NCBI GenBank assembly: GCA_037176705.1
Contig: CM073907.1
Location: 13,857,001-13,921,000 of the forward strand
Source of the DNA: Molossus alvarezi
Lineage: Eukaryota; Chordata; Mammalia; Chiroptera; Molossidae
Length of the DNA: 64,000 bases
Reading direction: 5' to 3'
Shown here: positions 57,175 to 64,000 of the stretch, in pieces
Position numbering within the stretch: the stretch's first letter is position 1
How the letters are laid out: every line of letters begins with the position of its first letter
Notes under the pieces: model-generated
Databases searched by the model: none
Told to the model about the DNA's origin: nothing
Seen by the model: only the letters and a program-made list of their open reading frames with translations
Translations under genes and position numbers: made by a program

Positions 57175-57613
57175 CTATGCTTTGGTTTTATTTTAATGTA
57201 CAAAGTAATGACGTACCAATATGTGCAAGAGCTTTCAAAAAACCCTAAAACCTTCATTTTCTGAACCTTTAAAAAAAAATCTTAAGTTCTTCATCAGTAA
57301 ATTCATTCACCACAGTTGAAAGTGAGTGTGGACGTATTTTAGTCGTCATATGAGTTTGAAGAAGCCTCGTTCCCATTAATATATAATCTACTGTAAATAA
57401 ACATCATGTTATCCGAGCATTTCCTTAAAGTCTATCAGAGCAGGAATGAGATTCAGAGCATTGAACTCTACACAGAGGCTCGGTCTCCATCCACCTCCAC
57501 TCGCGAGACAGCCACAGCGGTTGAGGATAGTGGCAGCGAGGACGCACTGGGGAGGCACCGCGCCGAGCAGAGGCGGGGCCTGCACACGAGCGACCCTGTC
57601 CCACTGTACCTAC

Positions 57614-57752
57614 CATCTTCCTCAGCTCCTGGTTGGAGACGATGATCACGTTGGGCGGGTCCCCGATGGCGGTGGCAGCCCCGCCGATGTTAGTGAAGAT
57701 CACCTCTGCAATCAGGACTTGTCTGGGGTCAAGGTTGAGCACCTCACATAAT
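57614..57752 (-). CDS. OCA2: OCA2 exon 14
   Basis: The 139-bp exon has acceptor gtgacag and donor gtaggt. It completes Arg and encodes [20 protein letters not shown], then [14 protein letters not shown] and [12 protein letters not shown]. The glycine-rich [12 protein letters not shown] loop contains human positions A481 and N489, both wild type. It probably forms the re-entrant substrate loop of the first half. That role is inferred from related transporters. Confidence 0.96.
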
Positions 57753-59431
57753 CTGTCACAAATAGGGGAAAAGGTAAACAGTCCACGTGCAACCCAAATA
57801 TTTTTAAAGCTGTACACACTCACACCTGAGTTATACACCAAATCTCTGGAACATGGGGGACCCACGAAATGGCCTTTTCTTGGGCGCCGAGGCCCCAGCG
57901 CCCCTTCCCTTTTGTGCTGAGCTGGAGACTTCTTCCTTGGAGGGGGGGCTCACACTCTTTTGCAGGGGTCCCACCGTGGCTGCCCCCGGGCTTGTCTGGG
58001 AAGCTCTGAAAGTCTGTGGCCCAGCCGGGAGCCAGCAGGCCACAGTCCCCATGTGGGTGGGTCTGGGGGGCTCACTGTTGAAACATGTCACTCTGAAGAA
58101 AGTTTAGGAAACCCATCACAGCGTCCGGACACAGGCCCAAGGCCACATAGAAGCAGGCCCTTCCCACCACCTCCCTGCATTGCAGCCGGGCGGAAGCTGA
58201 GGAGGGAGCAGATCTGGGGACCAGGTGGGGACAGGAGGGGTGCTCAAATGTTCACCAGACCCCAAGCGGCAGCAGCTCTGAGCTGAGGAAGCCAGGACTG
58301 CTTCCAGAAGGAAAGTAGTTAGCGTAGCTCATGGGCAGCAGGGGCACAGAGAGGGCTTCCCATCTGCAGGAGCCTGGCTGCTCCCTGCGCCTCCTCCAGA
58401 CAGGCCGGGCCTGAGTTCATGAAGCCACAAAACCAGGCAGGGAAGCAGTGGCCTGAGCACAGCGCATTCAAATCCTAGAAGATGTGTTTAGACTAGTAAG
58501 TGGAGTTGCTATTGTCACATAAAACCACAAGGCCAGGTCCCGAGCAGTGAGGAGATAAACAAGTCCTGGCAGGGCCGAGACGTCCCTCAGCTGTCCCAGC
58601 TGCACAGGGGTGCCAGCAACATGGGTGCCCCGGACCCCTGCCGGGCTGCGACCAGAGAGCGCCGTCGCCTGCTGGGATCTGGCCCACGTGGGTGGCGCTG
58701 TGGTTTTAGAACCAGTGTCACCGGCTGGTGGCGGGGGCGGGTGTGGCCTGCTCTGCCCCCTGGTGTGTCCCAGGGACACAGGTGCCTACCTTAGCAGCAC
58801 CCGTTAGAGTCTACAGTGCCCTCGAGACGTGTTCACTCCGTCCCTCATTTGCCCTCAGGAAAGCTGGGTACTGTGAGGTGCTGTGCCCGCCCTCACCCCA
58901 AATCTCTGCCTTCAAGTGCGCCTGACAAGGAGGGGCGGCAGGTGCTGCCTGTCCTCTGCTCCTCCCGTCCTCCTCCTCCGCCCCCTGCCCACGCCCAGCT
59001 CACGCCTCTCTCCCCTCACCACCCTCGGGCCGCAGGCGTGGCCCAGAGTCAGCCCTGAGCCCCGCAGCAGTCTCTGGCCGGCGACTTTGAACTTGCTGTC
59101 TCATGCCTCATGTCCAGGAGGGTCTCTTGTCTGGCAGAACCCTCAAAACACTAGCTTGGGGTGGTGCCTTTGATGGTGCAACCCAGGTCAGGTGGCTGAA
59201 GTCACTTGTCCTAAGCCCCTCACTACCTAGCTTGCCCCTGTACCCCAGGGGGTACCTGTTTCCCCCCCATCTCCCCAGGACCAGCGGGGTGGTGGGGGCT
59301 CTCCCACTATTCCGCCGGGCCTGTGACCAGTGCTGGGGACACAGGATGAGAGCCCTGGACCCCGGACAGTGTCTCCCCAGGACAGCAGGCGGGGTCCCCT
59401 GACTCGCAGGCGTCCCACGGGCTGTGCGCAC

Positions 59432-59556
59432 CTGATGGTCACAGGAGTGAAGAGCAGCGACGTGGTGACGTTGTCCAGGAAGGCGGACAGCACAGCAGCG
59501 AAGAGGCACAGCATGATGGTCATGGCCCACACCCGGCCCCGGGACAGTCTGTAGGC
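59432..59556 (-). CDS. OCA2: OCA2 exon 13
   Basis: The 125-bp exon starts at human codon 414, after acceptor gcgccag. It ends at donor gtgcgc with two bases of an Arg codon. It encodes [12 protein letters not shown] and onward to the motif [16 protein letters not shown]. The Val of DNVTT corresponds to human V443, mutated to Ile in a common albinism allele and wild type here. DNVTT is the first of two DN motifs in the protein. Confidence 0.96.
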
Positions 59557-59982
59557 CTGGCGCAGCCACAGGCAAACGGGGACACGCCAGGGTCGGCGGG
59601 GGAAGAACAGACAGGACTTTCCGTGAGGGGCTCTGAGCTCGTGGGGTCCAAGTGCACGCCGCACTCACACCCACAGATTCCGACACCTGAGGCGAGGTGG
59701 GGCCGGCGCGGAGCGGACAGGCTCATCCACCCTGGCCGGCCTGGCGGCTCTCTGAACCCCTTCAGGGTGCCCTGTGATGCTCCTTCCCGACGGGGGATGG
59801 CCCGCCACCCCCTCAACATCCTCCAGCGTTTTCCCATCTGCGGTTGCTCAGCCTGGGCTGTGGCATCGGGCCCCACCTGATCCTTCGCCTGTGATCTCTG
59901 GGGCCCTGGGGTACCTTAGCACCACGGTGCTGGGAGGAAGAGGCCAGGTGTCTCTCTGGAAGGTGCAAGATGATGTCCAAAG

Positions 59983-60222
59983 CCCTGGCAGGGGGGCTCA
60001 GTTGGTTGGAGCATCATCCCGAACACCGAAGGGTGGCGGGTTCAATTCCCAGTAAGGGAACATACCTAGGTTGTGGGTCCAATCCCCAGTTGGGGAGCGT
60101 ACGGAGGCAACCTATTGACGCTTCTCTCTCACACTGATGATTCTCTCTCCCTCTCTCACCTTCCTCTCTCTCTAAAATCAATAAGCATATCCTCGGGTGA
60201 GGATTAGAAAGAGAGAAAAAAG
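59983..60222 (+). mobile_element. VES-C SINE
   Basis: The sequence ccctggcaggggggctcag, ggagcatcatcccgaacacc, then atatcctcgggtgaggat. The flanks gtccaaagcc match on both sides. Confidence 0.85.
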
Positions 60223-60741
60223 ACGAGTCCAAAGCCGGCAGAAATCACAGCCCGGCTCTGCCCTTCAGACTCTGCAAAGGGCTTTGCTGAGTCCATTTCT
60301 CAAGTTGTTTTCAGTTCTCAAGAAAATGACCAAGTACTCGCCTTTGCATCAGCAAGACCTCCCCGCCGCCCTGAGGGACAGGACCCGACAGAGTCTAAGG
60401 GCAGAAGGTCCTGGTCGGCACCCCCGGGTCCCAGCTATAAAAGTGAATGTTTACATGGTCAACGTTTAGACAGGGGCCATTGAAAGTATTTCACCAAAAA
60501 CCAAAGTAACTGGAAGCTGATGACTTGAAATACTAAGCATGCTCCCAAATGTGAAACTGGTTAACGGTACAGCTCTCCACAAGCCAACTGAAATACTTTA
60601 CACAAACGTGCAACTCAAGCTCTCTCGTCCGGGGCCTCCCTCAGCGGTCCACGGAGACACCGAGGGACGCTCACGGCCGCCTGACTCAGCACAGGACTGC
60701 ACCCGGCCGAAGCGAGTGATTTCCAGAGGAGGGTGGACTTC

Positions 60742-60952
60742 TTTTTACTTTCTATTGATGTTTTTGGTTTGTTTTAGAAAGAGGAAGGAAGGACAGAACC
60801 CTCAATGTGAAAGAGAACATCAATCAGCTGCCTCCCACACGCGCTCTGATTGGGACTCGAACCCACAACCTGGGTATGTGTCCTGCCTGGGAATCGAGCC
60901 CCCCACCAAGTCCAGGATGATGCTCCACTCAACGGAGCCACCCAGCCAGGGT
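60742..60952 (-). mobile_element. VES-C SINE
   Basis: The segments attgatgtttttggtttg, gctgcctcccacacgcgctc and gatgatgctccactcaacgg mark it. Flanks gagggtgga are on both sides. Confidence 0.82.
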
Positions 60953-61074
60953 AGGAGGGTGGAATTTTAAACTATCTGCTTTAAATAGTAGTTTTGCTCA
61001 CTGAATACATAATGGTAGAAAATAAACAAATCGATTAATTCATGCGCAACAATTGAACGGCACATCGAACCTAC

Positions 61075-61131
61075 CTTTACGGCACAATAATCAAAAAATC
61101 CAGTTTCTGAGAATATGGCTACTAAGATCAT
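61075..61131 (-). CDS. OCA2: OCA2 exon 12
   Basis: The 57-bp exon (19 codons, human 395-413) has acceptor ccccgcag and donor gtaggt. It encodes MILVAIFSETGFFDYCAVK. The SETGFFDY segment is a conserved polar motif between helices. It is phase 0 at both ends. Confidence 0.95.
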
Positions 61132-62107
61132 CTGCGGGGAGAGGGAGAAAGGAGACAAGGAGAAGGAGTCAGCGCCATCCTGGGACGACGGCTGAGCCCG
61201 GCCTGTCCCGCAAGTCCCTGCTGGGCGGCCTCACCTGCAGAGCCCACGGGGGTATGTGCTCAAGGGGCATTATCTTTCCAGCTAGCCTTCACAGCAAACA
61301 GCAGGTGTTACTGTTCTAGCAGCCTGGGCACCGAGATGGGAGGAGACTCCCAGTCACCAAACCAGCAACCGGAAGGCGCTGGGACAAACGTGACCTTCTG
61401 CACCTCAAGGTCCACACACAACAATGAAAGCCTAAGATGTCTAAACTGTCTGTGATACTTGATTATCACAGCCCCAGCAAGGTTGTGGTTTTTGGTTTTT
61501 TTTAAATAAAGTTTATTTTATGAGATATATAGTCTTCTTCCTTCTTCCTTCCAAAGGCCGAAACCCTGTATACTTGCCAAGACCCAGCACAAACATCAGT
61601 TCCTCTCTGAAGTCCGAGTTGGGAACAGGGCCTGCCTCCCCACACTCACCCAGAGGAGGCGGCTAGGGGGACCTTCTTTACACAGACTGGGACTCTGGCC
61701 TGGACAGGAAAACCCACCGCACACCACTCAGCTGATGCGGGGTCTGTCCAACTCTGAGCCGGTCTCACTGTGGTCCAGGGCCTTGTCAAGTGCCACGTAT
61801 TCTAATCCAGCCGGTTTGTGTGTGACCCCTGCTCATGTCCCACGTGAGCCCAAACTCCAAGTGCCTTTCCTACCGGTTGACTTGGTGACATTCTGCACAG
61901 CACGCAGCCCAGAGTGGCCGCCGGAGTGTCTCATAAATTAGCAAACACACAACCTATTATTTAGGGGTGATCTCCTCCTCTATCCATACAGCTATAGGTA
62001 CTTTTCCTGTGAAAAGAAACTGGAATTTATATGGTTTATTAATTGGGATGTTCATTTTCAATGTTCAGGGCAGTAACTCAAACAGTTTGATGAATTATCT
62101 TTATCTT

Positions 62108-62301
62108 TTTTTTTTTAAATCCTCACCTAAGGATATTTTCCCATTTATCTTCAGATAGAGTGGGAGGGGGAGAGAGAGGGAGAGAGAAACATCGATGTGA
62201 GGCAACACATCGATTGGTTCAAACCTACAACCAGGTCCATGCCCTTAACCGGACCTCAAGCCCGAGACCCTGGGTCCCTGGGCCGATGCTCCAGCTGCCA
62301 G
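62108..62301 (-). mobile_element. VES-A SINE, partly deleted
   Basis: The sequence aaatcctcacctaaggat to gccgatgctccagctgcc. Part of the middle is missing. It ends 86 bases from OCA2 exon 11. Confidence 0.8.
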
Positions 62302-62386
62302 GGTGGTTTGGTGTCTCTCACACAATGAAGGGTCAGCAGCAGCAGAAAGCCAAGGGCCGGGAGTCACAGCGGGGGACTGTGATTAC

Positions 62387-62452
62387 CATGCCGAACAGTA
62401 GGGCCAGCGTCTCGAAGTCGATCCACTCCACCACATGGCGCAGGCTGGGTCT
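62387..62452 (-). CDS. OCA2: OCA2 exon 11
   Basis: The 66-bp exon (22 codons, human 373-394) has acceptor gttgcag and donor gtaatc. It encodes [20 protein letters not shown] and then GM. The VEWIDFETL stretch is strongly conserved in P proteins. It is phase 0 at both ends. Confidence 0.95.
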
Positions 62453-62662
62453 CTGCAACACAAGCAGAAGTTCCCCGTGAATCCTGGCACGAGTTCTTGG
62501 CGGCTGCCTTTGCACAAACCCACACCTTGGGCCAGAGTTGGAAACTGCACCATCCACCTGCCTCTGGGGTCAGATTACACCACCGCTGGACACATCCGTG
62601 ACCCAAAGCCTCCCAATTCCAAGCCTTTGCAACTAGTAATAAGAACAGCAAATTTCTTTCCT

Positions 62663-62810
62663 TTTTAATTTACTTGAGGGAGACAGAGAGAGAGATCCGA
62701 TGTTCCACGCATTGATGCATTCGATTCTCACGTGCCCTGACTGGGGACCAAACCCGAAACCTTGGTGTAGCAGGAGGATGCTCTAACCACTGAGCACACA
62801 GGCCAGGGCC
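62663..62810 (-). mobile_element. VES-C SINE, short
   Basis: The sequence cacgtgccctgactgggg, aggatgctctaaccactgag and ggccagggccctg mark a minus-strand head. Confidence 0.75.
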
Positions 62811-63236
62811 CTGCATGTTTTTTAAGCCAGGAATTATTCTTTGGTTACTGAATGGCTGTTAGCAGCAGTTTTCAGCACAAGCCTTTGCTTTCAAATCCAG
62901 TTCTGTGTGTCGCCACCTTGCTCGGTTCCAGCATCACCCCTCAAACAACCACAGCCTCCCCTCCAGCGGGCACTCGGCCTCCTTTCCCTACGTTCATTCC
63001 CATCTCCCTGCCACCGTGGGTCATGCTCAGACCCCGACAGAATGCCAGTGCTCGGCGTGCATCTCCAGGGGCCCCTGATGTCTGCACAGAACCCCACCCC
63101 GCCTCCCTGCTCCAGCCAGGAAGGCCTCTGGTCCCCGAGGGCTGACAGCACCCCGGGAGGATCTGACACCCCTCGTACATGGCCCTGGGTAAATGCATGA
63201 CCCACGGCCTCTCCTCAGCTGCAGCAGAGATGCTGC

Positions 63237-63364
63237 TGTGTGTGTGTGCGTGTGCATGCGTGCGTGCGTGCGCGTGTGTATGTGTGTGCGTGCGCGTGTG
63301 TATGTGTGTGCGTGTGTGTGCACGCGTGTGTGTGCGTGTGCATGTGTGTGTGCGCGTGTGCATG
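63237..63364 (+). repeat. 128-bp alternating TG/CG/CA block
   Basis: Every odd base is a pyrimidine and every even base a purine for 128 bases without a break, mixing TG, CG, CA and TA steps. It is a strong candidate for left-handed (Z) DNA. It lies in OCA2 intron 10, 177 bases from exon 10. Confidence 0.93.
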
Positions 63365-63540
63365 TTCAAGTCAAATAAAAACGACTCCTCAATGCCATAA
63401 AGCCTGTTAATTCCTGGAGAGACACTTGAAAATTGTATATGAAACAGTAAGAACTGCCACCTGACGCCCAATCCCTGAAAAGCCTCTGAATCCGCCATTC
63501 CGTCCAGTGGTAAGCCCTCGACGCGAAATGTCACACTTAC

Positions 63541-63612
63541 ATCGCCAGTCACCGCCAGGGCCGCCAACGCCGCCAGGGAGCCCAGCATGGCCGCCAGTGT
63601 CCTGTGAACGAC
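63541..63612 (-). CDS. OCA2: OCA2 exon 10
   Basis: The 72-bp exon (24 codons, human codons 349-372) has acceptor cttccag and donor gtaagt on the minus strand. It encodes VVHRTLAAMLGSLAALAALA and then VTGD, a hydrophobic helix of the transporter domain. It is phase 0 at both ends. It is the rightmost coding exon visible. A long alternating TG/CG block lies 177 bases downstream of its donor. Confidence 0.95.
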
Positions 63613-64000
63613 CTGGAAGAAACGTGGAAATGACCATATTCCAGTCCACGGGGCGCTGGAAACACACGAGAACTGTGTTCGTAGAAGCACCTGTCAGTAG
63701 GGTCATGTCTAAGACAGCGAGCGAATCCAGGTCTTGCTGTTTCAGAAACTAGGCACCCCCAAAGCTCACACCACCACTGTCCCTCTGGAGAAGGCTGCTT
63801 TTATTTCCTGAATAATTAGATGACCCTCAAGTAGAAGCAGAGGCTGGATGAGTCTGTTCCACAAGAAGCCTGCAGAAAATTGTCATTAATTATTTACCAT
63901 GCGGTCCCTAGGCAACTGGCTGTTCGCTCTACATCATAAATCAATTGTGCCCAATTACTGAGACTGTTATTAAACCGAAGGTACACAGCCAAACGCTTAA

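Overview
The window is mammalian nuclear DNA, almost certainly from a yangochiropteran bat. About forty tRNA-derived SINEs of the bat VES kind are scattered through it. Their heads read like 'ggctcagcggttagagc' and their 3' ends are either 'ggtgaggat' or 'aatcaataaa'. Many are still flanked by clean target-site duplications. Two vertebrate genes are present, both recognised from translated exons with good GT-AG splice sites.

Left part (1-32297, + strand): the 3' half of GABRG3, the GABA-A receptor gamma-3 subunit. Exons 4 to 10 were found (221, 83, 138, 153, 197, 60 and 282 coding bases). They join in phase into 377 residues plus a stop. The first 20.9 kb is the end of the large intron 3. It holds no exon I could find, but carries SINEs, a broken L1/HAL1-like element and several minisatellites.

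Middle (32298-about 42.7 kb): the spacer between two convergent gene ends. It has a 350-bp CAC/CAT trinucleotide tract, a few SINEs and no convincing gene. The poly(A) site of GABRG3 is not settled.

Right part (about 42.7-64 kb, - strand): the 3' half of OCA2 (P protein, melanosomal membrane transporter). Exons 10 to 24 by human numbering were all found with intact splice sites. They sum to 1473 coding bases, 490 residues plus stop, equal to human codons 349-838. Residues mutated in human albinism (V443, A481, N489, P743, A787) are wild type here. Exons 1-9 lie beyond the right edge.

The order GABRG3 (+) then OCA2 (-) is the conserved arrangement of human 15q12-q13. GABRG3 makes a subunit of a chloride channel at synapses. 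OCA2 sets melanosome pH and pigment. They are neighbours, not partners in a pathway.

I saw no bacterial or phage system, no CRISPR array and no evidence of a new gene family. The items most worth a second look are structural: a 1-kb G-rich VNTR about 40 bases from the OCA2 exon 17 splice donor, a 128-bp uninterrupted alternating purine-pyrimidine block near OCA2 exon 10, a G-rich VNTR before the last GABRG3 exon, SINEs sitting almost on splice donors, a SINE made only of its tRNA-like head, and a mariner-like element with readable inverted repeats. In the feature list, VES-A means SINEs ending in 'ggtgaggat', VES-B those with 'ggctcagtgg' heads ending in 'aatcaataaa', and VES-C the older group with 'ggagcatcatcc' heads.
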